Positions 8,933-15,975 of a stretch of 64,000 nt of DNA are shown piece by piece. The notes beneath the pieces were generated by a model. It searched no databases. It saw only the letters and a program-made list of their open reading frames with translations, and had not been told where the DNA came from. A program made the translations under genes and the position numbers. This stretch comes from Halopseudomonas formosensis (GTDB lineage Bacteria > Pseudomonadota > Gammaproteobacteria > Pseudomonadales > Pseudomonadaceae). The stretch is from positions 248,001-312,000 of the forward strand of contig NZ_FOYD01000003.1 in NCBI RefSeq assembly GCF_900115905.1, written 5' to 3'. The stretch's first letter is position 1, and every line of letters starts with the position of its first letter.

Positions 8933-10384
8933 TTACTTTCCCTCTCTGTCCACCATGTCCTTGCCCAGGCGGGTCCAGGTCAGCAGGAAGCACAGGGCGC
9001 TGGCCGCGTACAGGCAGGCCATGATGACCATAGAGGTCTGCAGGCTCTGTGAGTAGACCTGACCGCAGACTTCGCGCAGATCTTCACTCAGCTGACCGAT
9101 CACGGCGGGATGGCACTGGCTGCGAGCCAGATCGCCCGCTGCTACGCCATACTCGGCGGCACCGGAATTGAACAGGATGTCGGACACCAGGCCGATGAAC
9201 AGCGGGCCGAAGCCGTAACCGATCAGGTTGACCAGCAGCAGCATGACTGCGGTGGCCATCGCCCGCACGCGCATGCTCACCACGCCCTGGCCGATGGTGT
9301 ACTGAGCGGCCAGATAGCCATACTTCACGAAGCCGCCGATGATCAGGCCAATGGCCGCATAGAGCAGATTGTTTGTGGTAAAGGCGAAGATATAGAAGGG
9401 AACCGACAGCAGCAGACCTGCAGCAGGTACCCAGGCGATGGCGCCGGGGTGCTTCTTGTAGATTCTGGTCGCCAGCCAGCCGGTGGCGAAGGTGCCGACT
9501 GCAGCAGACAGGGCGACCGGCGTGTTGATCCAGATGGCCGCCTGGCCGGCGGTAATTTCGTAGGTACGCACCAGAAACAGCGACTGGAACGAGGAAATGC
9601 CGTAACCACAGAATGCGGCGATGGTGGCACCGGCGGTCATCAGCCAGAAAGCAGGCTTGCCCAGCAGCTCATGGATGGCTTCCCCAAGGCTGGCGCGCTC
9701 CTTCTGCACGGCTTGCGGCGGATCGGTGTAACCCCGCGGTGGCTCCTTGACTGTAAGCTTGAACACCAGGGCGACCAGCAGTCCCGGCAGGCCGACAACG
9801 AAGAAGGCGGTGCGCCAATCGAACATGTCGGTAACCCAGCCGCCGACGATGTTGGCGACCATGGTGCCGAGGGTTACGCCCATGGCGTAGAAACCCAGTG
9901 CCTGGGACCGCTCACGCGGAATGAAGTAGTCCGCGATCAGGGAGTTGGCCGGCGGCGTGCAGCCAGCCTCGCCGATACCCACCCCGACGCGACACATCAG
10001 CAGAATCCAGAACGCACCTATGGTGATCGAACCGATGGTGACTTCCGTCGCAAGGCCGCAGAGCGCCGTCATCAGGGACCACAGGGCCACGCAGACGGTC
10101 ATGATCCAGACGCGGTTGGCGACATCGGCATAACGCGCCAGCGGGATGCCCACTGTGGTGTAGAGCAAGGCGAAACCGAATCCGGTGAGAAGGCCGAACT
10201 GGGTGTCCGTCAGCCCCAGATCAGGTACCAGGTCGGGACCGACGACCGCCAGCAGGGCACGATCGACGAAGTTGAGAATGTAAATGAATGTCAGCGCGAA
10301 GAGCACATAGTTGCGGTACGCCTTGGAGCCGAAGCCGGTCAAGTGGCCCTGGGCTCCCCCTTCTATGGCATGGTTGGTTCTCAT
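8933..10384 (-). CDS. Spinster-family MFS transporter
   Basis: A 483-residue inner-membrane carrier with 12 predicted helices. The GIGEAGCTPPANSLIADYF block and the short loop GIPLARYAD between helices 2 and 3 fit the Spinster-like branch of the major facilitator superfamily. Such carriers are often found beside steroid or aromatic catabolism genes in Pseudomonadaceae, but no catabolic genes are adjacent, so the substrate is unknown. An insertion between the last helices (about residues 405-445, with two cysteines) is longer than usual. GGAAGG precedes the ATG. It ends in a strong terminator. Confidence 0.88.
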   Translation of the reverse strand: MRTNHAIEGGAQGHLTGFGSKAYRNYVLFALTFIYILNFVDRALLAVVGPDLVPDLGLTDTQFGLLTGFGFALLYTTVGIPLARYADVANRVWIMTVCVALWSLMTALCGLATEVTIGSITIGAFWILLMCRVGVGIGEAGCTPPANSLIADYFIPRERSQALGFYAMGVTLGTMVANIVGGWVTDMFDWRTAFFVVGLPGLLVALVFKLTVKEPPRGYTDPPQAVQKERASLGEAIHELLGKPAFWLMTAGATIAAFCGYGISSFQSLFLVRTYEITAGQAAIWINTPVALSAAVGTFATGWLATRIYKKHPGAIAWVPAAGLLLSVPFYIFAFTTNNLLYAAIGLIIGGFVKYGYLAAQYTIGQGVVSMRVRAMATAVMLLLVNLIGYGFGPLFIGLVSDILFNSGAAEYGVAAGDLARSQCHPAVIGQLSEDLREVCGQVYSQSLQTSMVIMACLYAASALCFLLTWTRLGKDMVDREGK

Positions 10385-10440
10385 GGACAGTTCGCCTTCC
10401 CAGTGTGTTGTTATAAGTCGATGCGGGCAGTCGTCCGCTG

Positions 10441-10468
10441 CGGTGACTCAGGTTCATCCGAGTCACCG
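10441..10468. promoter_or_regulatory. 9-bp inverted repeat upstream of MFS gene
   Basis: CGGTGACTC and GAGTCACCG are perfect inverted copies with a 10-base spacer, 57 bases upstream of the MFS start. The arrangement suits a regulator operator or a leader hairpin; neither can be decided from sequence. Confidence 0.4.
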
Positions 10469-10728
10469 GTATGCCCTACCTTAACGCTTAGAAGCCGATC
10501 CACCATACATGGTTGAGCCAATCAGCCCTGTTGAATATCGATCCATAAGCGTAAAGCATGGCTTTAGCGGGACATTTGTCGTGCGCTTGATCACAGGGTA
10601 ATCACATTGAGCCAGCGAGGCCCGTTTGTGTCAGATCATTGAGAGCCCGGGTACGTCGTTGGGGCTGCCGGTACGGCGTGGAGATCGCGGAAGTGTCGCC
10701 GTCGACGAAGGGGGTAACGCTTCAGCGG

Positions 10729-10767
10729 GCTTCGGATTCCATTCAGGACGTCCCGGGAATCCGAAGC
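10729..10767 (-). terminator. Stem-loop after hotdog-fold gene
   Basis: A perfect 12-bp stem (GCTTCGGATTCC / GGAATCCGAAGC) with a 15-base loop begins 8 bases beyond the stop codon of the minus-strand hotdog gene. No T-run follows on the minus strand, so it may stop or protect transcripts without being a textbook terminator. Confidence 0.5.
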
Positions 10768-10774
10768 AGCAGGT

Positions 10775-11215
10775 TCAACCCAGCTTCACATTCATGGTGA
10801 TCTGCGCGGTAAAAACCGTCTTGCCCTCGGTATCCGTAACGACAACCGGCACCACCTTGTCGCCTTCGCTACTCCAGTCCACGCCCTCGCCGCTGGCTAC
10901 AGCGGTCAGATCAGTTTTCGCCTTGGCCAGATACTCTACTGTCATGCCCTTGGGTATCCAGCGGGCGCCTACGGGTATAGACACGTTGGTCATCATGCCA
11001 GCGGCCAGCTCCGCCGCATTGCACATGGCAATCGCATGCACTGTACCCAGATGATTGGTGACATCCTTGGCGAAGGGCAGCTGAACTATGCAGCTGTTGA
11101 CGTCCAACTCGGATATGAGCGGGCTGATGGTGCTGAAGTACGGTGCCATCTGGCATGCCATCTTGCTGAAGGCCTCGGGGCCGGCGGACTGAAACATCTT
11201 GAGTACCTGGTTCAT
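10775..11215 (-). CDS. Hotdog-fold protein (DUF4442/PaaI-like thioesterase fold)
   Basis: A 146-residue single-domain protein. The segment VTNHLGTVHAIAMCNAAELAAGMM resembles the central helix region of DUF4442/hotdog thioesterases, with HLGTVHA where PaaI-type enzymes have their catalytic helix start. It could hydrolyse or bind an acyl-CoA, but no substrate is implied. AAGGAG lies 6 bases before the ATG. It is divergent from a TetR regulator with a palindromic operator between them, so control by that regulator is likely. Confidence 0.8.
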   Translation of the reverse strand: MNQVLKMFQSAGPEAFSKMACQMAPYFSTISPLISELDVNSCIVQLPFAKDVTNHLGTVHAIAMCNAAELAAGMMTNVSIPVGARWIPKGMTVEYLAKAKTDLTAVASGEGVDWSSEGDKVVPVVVTDTEGKTVFTAQITMNVKLG

Positions 11216-11233
11216 AACTTCTCCTTGATTAGA

Positions 11234-11270
11234 TACAGAATATTATTCTGTTACGGAACTATATTCTGTA
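11234..11270. promoter_or_regulatory. Palindromic operator between hotdog and TetR genes
   Basis: ACAGAATATTATTCTGT (11235-11251) is a perfect palindrome around one central T. A further half-site ATTCTGTA follows at 11263-11270. It lies 20-55 bases upstream of the hotdog-gene start in the 132-bp divergent spacer, the expected location of a TetR operator. The regulator assignment is inferred from position. Confidence 0.65.
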
Positions 11271-11347
11271 CACATGGCAGCGTCAATGCTGCACGCGCGG
11301 AGTCCGGCGAGGTAACATGGCGTCTTCTGATCACTTGGATGCGGTAG

Positions 11348-11956
11348 ATGGATATTCTGGAGCGTAGCTATCCCGGCAGGCGGGCGGAACTCAAGAGAGC
11401 CATCCTGCGCGCAGGGCTTGAGTGCTTTAACGCGCAGGGTATCGAAGCGACAACCATCGAGATGATTCGCAGCGGGTGCGACACCAGTGTCGGGGCCATC
11501 TACCACCATTTTGGCAACAAGGAGGGCCTGGTCGCGGCTCTGTTATTCGCCGCCATGGAGGATCAGGCCTCCCTTCGCCAGCAATATCTTGCAACCGCGC
11601 AGACGCCCCGAGACGGAGTAAGCGCCCTGGTTCTGAGCTACGTTGACTGGGTTGCAGACCAGCCCGAGTGGGCACGCTATCAGTTCAACGCCCGCTTTGT
11701 GGTTGCCAACGGTCCCCATAAGGAAGAACTGGTTGCAAGAAACCGGGCCCGGAACCAGCAGTTGCAGGAGTGGTTCGCCCGAGCATGTGCAGGTGACAAG
11801 CTGACCAGCCTACCCTACGAGCTGGTTCCTTCCCTGATCATTGGCCCGGCGGAAAGCTACTGCAGGGCCTGGCTCTCAGGCAGAGTTGCCAGCAGCCCAA
11901 GGGTTTACCGTGAGACACTGGCCGAGGCGGCCTGGCGAGCACTCGGCGTAGCCTGA
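11348..11956 (+). CDS. TetR/AcrR family transcriptional regulator
   Basis: A 202-residue repressor-type regulator. The N-terminal helix-turn-helix is seen at about residues 35-67 (TTIEMI...SVGAIYHHFGNKEGL). The C-terminal ligand domain is divergent and gives no inducer. It probably controls the divergent hotdog gene, and possibly itself, through the palindrome in the shared spacer. The ribosome binding site is weak. A deaminase gene follows after about 105 bp on the same strand and may or may not be co-transcribed. Confidence 0.9.
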   Translation: MDILERSYPGRRAELKRAILRAGLECFNAQGIEATTIEMIRSGCDTSVGAIYHHFGNKEGLVAALLFAAMEDQASLRQQYLATAQTPRDGVSALVLSYVDWVADQPEWARYQFNARFVVANGPHKEELVARNRARNQQLQEWFARACAGDKLTSLPYELVPSLIIGPAESYCRAWLSGRVASSPRVYRETLAEAAWRALGVA

Positions 11957-12061
11957 TCTGCCAGGGGCGCCCTTCCCCGCAGGCTGCCGCTTTGAATACG
12001 TGGCAGCCTCATCCCAAACCGGTCTGCCTTATGGGCCGGCAACGTCTGATGGAGAAATACC

Positions 12062-12553
12062 ATGATCAATGAGCAGGATCGCAAGCACCTGCAGCGGTGC
12101 ATTGAACTGGCGGCGGAAGCACTGGCCGCTGGCGATGAGCCCTTCGGTTCGGTGCTGGTGTCGGCTCAGGGAGAGGTGCTGTTCGAGGATCGCAACCGGG
12201 TTGCCAGTGGTGATCATACTCAGCATCCGGAATTCGCCATTGCCCGCTGGGCGGCGCAGAACATGAGCCCCGAGGACCGAGCCGGTGCCACGGTATATAC
12301 CTCGGGCGAGCATTGCCCCATGTGTGCGGCCGCTCATGGCTGGGTCAGGCTGGGGCGCATCGTCTATGCCAGCTCCAGCGCGCAGCTGGGCCGTTGGCTG
12401 ACCGAGCTGGGCGTACCGGCTCCCCGGGTGCGGTCGCTGCCTATCGGCGACGTCATCTCGGATACGCCTGTCGCAGGGCCGGACGAAGAGCTGGCCGCCA
12501 GGGTTCACGAGTTGCACAGACAATTTCATCAACAGCGCAGGATTGGAGAATGA
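12062..12553 (+). CDS. Nucleoside/guanine deaminase-like protein (CDA fold)
   Basis: A 163-residue zinc-dependent deaminase of the cytidine-deaminase superfamily. Zinc ligands are H55 with the proton-shuttle E57 in HPEF, and C85-x-x-C88 in SGEHCPMC. Most relatives have HAE, so the HPE variant is slightly unusual but keeps both key residues. The overall pattern (DEPFGSVLVS near residue 25) is closer to guanine or nucleoside deaminases than to TadA. The substrate is unknown. GGAG precedes the ATG, and the stop overlaps the region where the DUF3010 gene starts, so the two are likely co-translated. Confidence 0.87.
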   Translation: MINEQDRKHLQRCIELAAEALAAGDEPFGSVLVSAQGEVLFEDRNRVASGDHTQHPEFAIARWAAQNMSPEDRAGATVYTSGEHCPMCAAAHGWVRLGRIVYASSSAQLGRWLTELGVPAPRVRSLPIGDVISDTPVAGPDEELAARVHELHRQFHQQRRIGE

Positions 12554-12555
12554 GC

Positions 12556-12984
12556 ATGCGTATCTGTGGCATTGAATTGACCGGTAATGATGCAGTGGTG
12601 TGCCTGCTTGATAAGGACGATGGGTTGTTCAACCTGCCGGACAGCCGCACACGCAAGCTGACCCTGAAGAAGGGCCACACCCGCGAGGATCTGCTGGCGT
12701 TCCAGAAGGAGCTGGTGCAGTTTCTGGGGGATTACAAGGTGCAGAGGGTAGTGATCAAGGAGCGGCTGCAGAAGGGCAAGTTCGCCGGTGGCGCGATCAG
12801 CTTCAAGCTGGAAGCCACGATCCAGCTGATCCCCGCGGATTATGAGGTGGAGCTGCTGTCAGCCACGCAGATCAAGTCCATTCTCGCGGCGAACCCGCTG
12901 CCGGTGCATTTTGCCGACACCGGGCTGAAGCAGTTTCAGGAAGCAGCCTTTCTCACCGCCTACGCGGGTCATTTCAAGGATTGA
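12556..12984 (+). CDS. DUF3010 family protein
   Basis: A 142-residue protein recognised as DUF3010 from its opening RICGIELTGNDAVVCLL and the FKLEATIQLIPADYEVEL block. The fold looks RNase H-like with an N-terminal beta strand pair, but no function is established. Of two in-frame ATGs (12550 and 12556) the second was chosen because the GGAG site is 7 bases away rather than 1. It is essentially fused translationally to the upstream deaminase gene. Confidence 0.85.
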   Translation: MRICGIELTGNDAVVCLLDKDDGLFNLPDSRTRKLTLKKGHTREDLLAFQKELVQFLGDYKVQRVVIKERLQKGKFAGGAISFKLEATIQLIPADYEVELLSATQIKSILAANPLPVHFADTGLKQFQEAAFLTAYAGHFKD

Positions 12985-12995
12985 AGCCGCTCAGG

Positions 12996-13017
12996 CCCAG
13001 CGGTGATCACCGCTGGG
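12996..13017. terminator. 22-bp perfect palindrome between convergent genes
   Basis: A fully symmetrical 22-base sequence (arms CCCAGCGGTGA / TCACCGCTGGG) starts 12 bases after the DUF3010 stop and overlaps the last codons of the LysE gene. It is positioned as a bidirectional transcript-end hairpin but lacks a T-run. Confidence 0.5.
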
Positions 13018-13651
13018 TCAGCGACAGCCGTATACCCAGCCCGATAAAGGCCGTACCCACGATACGGTCCATCAGCTTCTGCAGCCTGCGGTTCCCGGAA
13101 ACCACGCCCATTGCACTGCCTGCCAGCAGCGCAAAGGTCGCATCGGTGAGAAAGGCCACCAGGGTATAGGCCACCCCCAGCAGCAGGAAGGACTCCACCT
13201 GATGCTCGCCGCCCGGCACCACGAACTGTGGAAAGAAGGAAACGAAGAACAGCAGCACCTTGGGATTGGTCAGGGTGGTGATGAAGCCTCTGGTCAGCAG
13301 ACCCCTCAGGCTCGCTTCGGGCCTGATCCGGGGCTGCTCTGGGTCGTCGGCTTGCTCCTTGCCGAAGGTGCCGAGGATGAACCTGCTACCCAGATAGATG
13401 AGATAGAGCGCACCGGCCAGCTTCACTACATTGAACAGCGTGGGCGAGGCAGCAATCAGCGCCGTAAGCCCGACGACACTGGCCAGGGCGTGGGTACAGC
13501 TGCCCAGCGCCACCCCTGCCGCCGAAATCACTCCGGCACGCCGCCCGTTCGCCACACTCTGCCCGACCACATAGGCCAGGTCGGGGCCGGGGGTGATGGA
13601 CAACAGGAAGACCGCAACGATGAAGAGCCAGAGACTGGTTATGTCGAACAT
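13007..13651 (-). CDS. LysE/RhtB family amino-acid exporter
   Basis: A 214-residue inner-membrane protein with about six helices and the family signature TPGPDLAYVVGQSVANGRRAG near residue 20, plus FITTLTNPKVLLFF in the middle. Family members export amino acids such as lysine, threonine or homoserine lactone; the substrate here is not identifiable. GGAG lies 9 bases before the ATG. It converges with the DUF3010 gene. Confidence 0.92.
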   Translation of the reverse strand: MFDITSLWLFIVAVFLLSITPGPDLAYVVGQSVANGRRAGVISAAGVALGSCTHALASVVGLTALIAASPTLFNVVKLAGALYLIYLGSRFILGTFGKEQADDPEQPRIRPEASLRGLLTRGFITTLTNPKVLLFFVSFFPQFVVPGGEHQVESFLLLGVAYTLVAFLTDATFALLAGSAMGVVSGNRRLQKLMDRIVGTAFIGLGIRLSLTQR

Positions 13652-13926
13652 CGGGGAGGCTCCGGGTTGGGATGGGTGGGATCAGGGGATTTTAGGGCGA
13701 TGGGGCTGGGGGATAAAGCCTGATGTCATTTTAACCGGCTCGGGGGAGTGGTGACCCGCCAAGGACTACTGCCTTAATGCCAGCAGTGGGACTGCCTTCG
13801 CATTCACGCGGTGCGAGAGATGTAATACTGAGCGCCGACCCATGATCGCGAGACGCTTGAACGCGCCCCGAACAGCAAGGTGGGAGCTATGGTTCTTTCA
13901 ATGTTGAAGAGGCAAGAAACAGCACA
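13652..13926. other. Intergenic region before zeta-type kinase gene
   Basis: This 275-bp spacer lies between the divergent LysE and kinase genes. A short frame at 13889-13930 (MVLSMLKRQETAQ) ends by overlapping the kinase ATG but has no homology that I recognise. There is no epsilon/PezA-like antitoxin gene upstream of the kinase, which is the usual arrangement for zeta systems. Confidence 0.5.
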
Positions 13927-14637
13927 ATGACAGATGAGGACGAGCTTTGCAGATCCGCCCTGCACTGGGCGCAGCGCAACAAGAAGCTTTTTGCCCAAGC
14001 AGAAACTGATAAGCAAAGATTCCCGCCAGAGGAAAATCCCGTCACCGTATTCATGGCCGGCTCTCCCGGAGCAGGTAAAACGGAGGTCGCAGAATCATTG
14101 GCAGACGAACTGGCCCGTGGAGGAGGTGCCCCGGTCTTGCTGATCGACCCTGATAAATACAGGGAACGTTTCGCTGGCTATGATGGATCCAATGCGTGGA
14201 TTTTCCAGAGTGCGGTCAGTGTACTAGTGGAAAAAGTATTTGATTTTGCACTCACGCAGAATCAGAGCTTTATCCTGGACGGAACGCTCAGCAATTACGC
14301 GAAGGCATTAAGCAACATCCAGCGCTGTCTCGGTAGAGGGCGCGAAATCCTCATTCTTTATGTGTACCAGGATCCGCTGCTGGCATGGAGGTTCGTACAG
14401 GCTCGCGAGGCGACAGAAGGGCGGCGTATTCCAAAGGCGCATTTCATACATCAGTACTTTGCTGCCAGAGATGCGGTTAATCGTCTGAAAAACGAATTCG
14501 GCCAACAGCTTGTCGTAGACGTAATCGTAAAGAATCTGGACAATAGCTTACAGTTCTACAGGGATAACGTGGATCGCATTGATCATCACGTCCCAGAACG
14601 CTACACCCGCGAAGATCTGGAGCTTCGCCTACCGTAA
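13927..14637 (+). CDS. Zeta-toxin-family P-loop kinase
   Basis: A 236-residue kinase of the zeta-toxin family, which phosphorylates UDP-N-acetyl sugars or related targets. Walker A is GSPGAGKT at 45-52. The family motif LLIDPDKYRERF is at 71-82, LDGTLSN at about 117-123, and the basic cluster AREATEGRRIPK at 159-170 supplies candidate phosphate-binding arginines. Codon use is noticeably more AT-rich than in neighbours, suggesting transfer. A 54-residue gene follows after 13 bases and a terminator closes the pair. There is no upstream antitoxin. Toxicity is inferred from family only. Confidence 0.83.
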   Translation: MTDEDELCRSALHWAQRNKKLFAQAETDKQRFPPEENPVTVFMAGSPGAGKTEVAESLADELARGGGAPVLLIDPDKYRERFAGYDGSNAWIFQSAVSVLVEKVFDFALTQNQSFILDGTLSNYAKALSNIQRCLGRGREILILYVYQDPLLAWRFVQAREATEGRRIPKAHFIHQYFAARDAVNRLKNEFGQQLVVDVIVKNLDNSLQFYRDNVDRIDHHVPERYTREDLELRLP

Positions 14638-14650
14638 CGGAGTGTTGAGC

Positions 14651-14815
14651 ATGAAACTGTTTGGAGCCAAAGAACCACTGGCTTCCTCGTCCCCGCTCTC
14701 TGACTTTCTGCGTAACACCAAGTCGAGAGACAAGAAGCGCGTATACAGCAAGGTGATCGCGGTCGCGTCACAGCGCCAGTACGCTATCCTTGAGGCCGCC
14801 AGCAGAAAAGCCTGA
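14651..14815 (+). CDS. Small protein downstream of zeta kinase, candidate partner
   Basis: A 54-residue basic, soluble protein starting MKLFGAKEPL and containing SRDKKRVYSKVIAVASQRQ, predicted largely helical. I do not recognise a named family. It starts 13 bases after the kinase stop, with GAGTGTTGAGC as a weak ribosome binding region, and ends 17 bases before a strong terminator, so the two genes form a closed transcription unit. An antitoxin or accessory role is a guess from gene arrangement. Confidence 0.65.
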   Translation: MKLFGAKEPLASSSPLSDFLRNTKSRDKKRVYSKVIAVASQRQYAILEAASRKA

Positions 14816-14832
14816 CCTTCAGCCTTTATTGG

Positions 14833-14859
14833 AAAGCCCACCGTCGCGTGGGCTTTTTT
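14833..14859 (+). terminator. Rho-independent terminator of zeta operon
   Basis: AAAGCCCAC and GTGGGCTTT form a 9-bp stem with a 6-base loop, followed by a run of T residues. It lies 17 bases after the stop of the 54-residue gene. Confidence 0.93.
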
Positions 14860-14994
14860 GTGTCTGCGAAACTGCGGATGGCAGTCTGCAAAAGCTTGCA
14901 GGTCGTTTGAGCGTGAAACTGCCCGCGCGGCGAGGGCGGGATTATTCGATTCGGTCGAACCACGAGGGTTCTCACCCGCCCTGCACCGGAAAGC
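14860..14994. other. Gene-free interval with inverted repeats next to tRNA
   Basis: No gene is seen. AGGGCGGG (14933-14940) and CCCGCCCT (14975-14982) are inverted copies enclosing a smaller TTCGA / TCGAA hairpin. Because it abuts the 3' end of tRNA-Ser and a transferred-looking toxin gene, it may be an old integration scar. Confidence 0.4.
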
Positions 14995-15023
14995 AAAAAA
15001 GCCCAGCATGAGCTGGGCTTTTT
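14995..15023 (-). terminator. Terminator of tRNA-Ser
   Basis: On the minus strand, AAGCCCAGC-tcat-GCTGGGCTT is followed by six T residues, 9 bases beyond the tRNA 3' end. The flanking A-run makes it function plausibly in both directions. Confidence 0.92.
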
Positions 15024-15031
15024 CGTTTGTC

Positions 15032-15122
15032 TGGCGGAGAGGGAGGGATTCGAACCCTCGATACGCTATTAACGTATACACACTTTCCAGGCGTGCTCCT
15101 TCAACCACTCGGACACCTCTCC
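15032..15122 (-). tRNA. tRNA-Ser (anticodon GGA)
   Basis: A 91-nt class II tRNA on the minus strand. The acceptor stem pairs GGAGAGG with CCTCTCC, the anticodon loop CTGGAAA gives GGA (serine codons UCC/UCU), and the long variable arm is built from GTATACG / CGTATC around TTAATAG. The T arm is GAGGGTTCGAATCCCTC and the 3' CCA is encoded. A terminator follows at 14995-15023. Confidence 0.97.
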
Positions 15123-15285
15123 GGATTCCCGTCACTGGACGTTGCCAGTTCCGAGGCGCGCTAATGTACCCAAACCAGAGCGGTTTGGCAAACCCTATTT
15201 GCAGACTCGGCAGTCATTTATTTGCTGGTACACTGCCAGACCGGGCCGGGATGCGCCTGTAGCTTCCAACGACGAGGGTTTTGTG

Positions 15286-15975
15286 ATGAGTGAACTGGTT
15301 TCCTACAGTTTTTCCGACGGTATTGCCCGTCTGGGTCTGGACAATGGCAAGGCCAATGCCCTGTCGCCGGAAGTGTTCGAGGCGCTCAATGCGGCGCTGG
15401 ATCGTGCCGAGCAGGATCGTGCGGTGGTGGTCATCTCGGGCAAGCCGGGGATCTTTTCCGGTGGCTATGACCTGAAGGTCATGACCGCCAGCCCTGAGGC
15501 GGCGAAAGGCCTGGTGAGCATCGGTTCCTCCCTGTCCCGTCGTCTGCTTGCCCACCCCTACCCCGTGGTTGCCGTGTGCACCGGCCACGCGATCGCCAAG
15601 GGCGCCTTCCTGCTGCTGTCCTGTGATTACCGCATCGGTGTGCAGGGTCCGTTCAAGATCGGTCTGAACGAGGTTGCCATCGGCATGACCATGCACCATG
15701 CCGGCATCGAGCTGGCCCGGGCCAGGCTGACCAACAGTGCCTTCAACCGCTCGGTGATCAATGCCGAGATGTTCTCCCCCGAGCAGGCTGTGGAGGCGGG
15801 CTTCCTTGACCGTGCGGTGCCGGCGGAGGAGCTGGAGGCCGAGGCAATGGCGATAGCCCGCCAGCTGACCCAGCTGAACATGACAGCCCACCGCAAGACC
15901 AAGCTCAAGGCCCGCAAGGGTCTGCTGGAGCTGCTGGACTGGGCGATCGACGAAGACAAGCACCACAACCTCTGA
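15286..15975 (+). CDS. Crotonase/enoyl-CoA hydratase family protein
   Basis: A 229-residue crotonase-fold enzyme acting on an acyl-CoA. Oxyanion-hole segments are GIFSGGYDLK near residue 63 and GHAIAKGAFLLLSCDYRIG near residue 104, and GLNEVAIGM (about 127) matches the region carrying catalytic acids in hydratases. It is short for the family because the C-terminal helical part is reduced. The start MSELVSYSF was chosen with GAGGG upstream. The stop shares one base with the next ATG, indicating coupling to the DUF457 gene. The reaction is not assignable. Confidence 0.9.
   Translation: MSELVSYSFSDGIARLGLDNGKANALSPEVFEALNAALDRAEQDRAVVVISGKPGIFSGGYDLKVMTASPEAAKGLVSIGSSLSRRLLAHPYPVVAVCTGHAIAKGAFLLLSCDYRIGVQGPFKIGLNEVAIGMTMHHAGIELARARLTNSAFNRSVINAEMFSPEQAVEAGFLDRAVPAEELEAEAMAIARQLTQLNMTAHRKTKLKARKGLLELLDWAIDEDKHHNL

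Larger units (their letters stand above)
10385..10774. other. 390-bp intergenic region with two inverted repeats
   Basis: No credible gene is seen here. It lies upstream of the MFS gene and downstream of the hotdog-fold gene, both on the minus strand, and must hold the MFS promoter. A perfect 9-bp inverted repeat (CGGTGACTC / GAGTCACCG) at 10441-10468 sits in the MFS leader, and a 12-bp one lies at 10729-10767. Confidence 0.6.

Noticed and set aside
9110-10516. A 468-codon plus-strand open frame opposite the Spinster-type MFS gene
   Set aside because: The minus-strand frame has 12 helices and family signatures plus a terminator; the plus-strand frame has a low-complexity polar composition.
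13889-13930. A 13-codon frame ending on the zeta-kinase ATG, considered as an upstream antitoxin
   Set aside because: It is far too short and its ribosome binding site spacing is poor; at most it is a leader frame.
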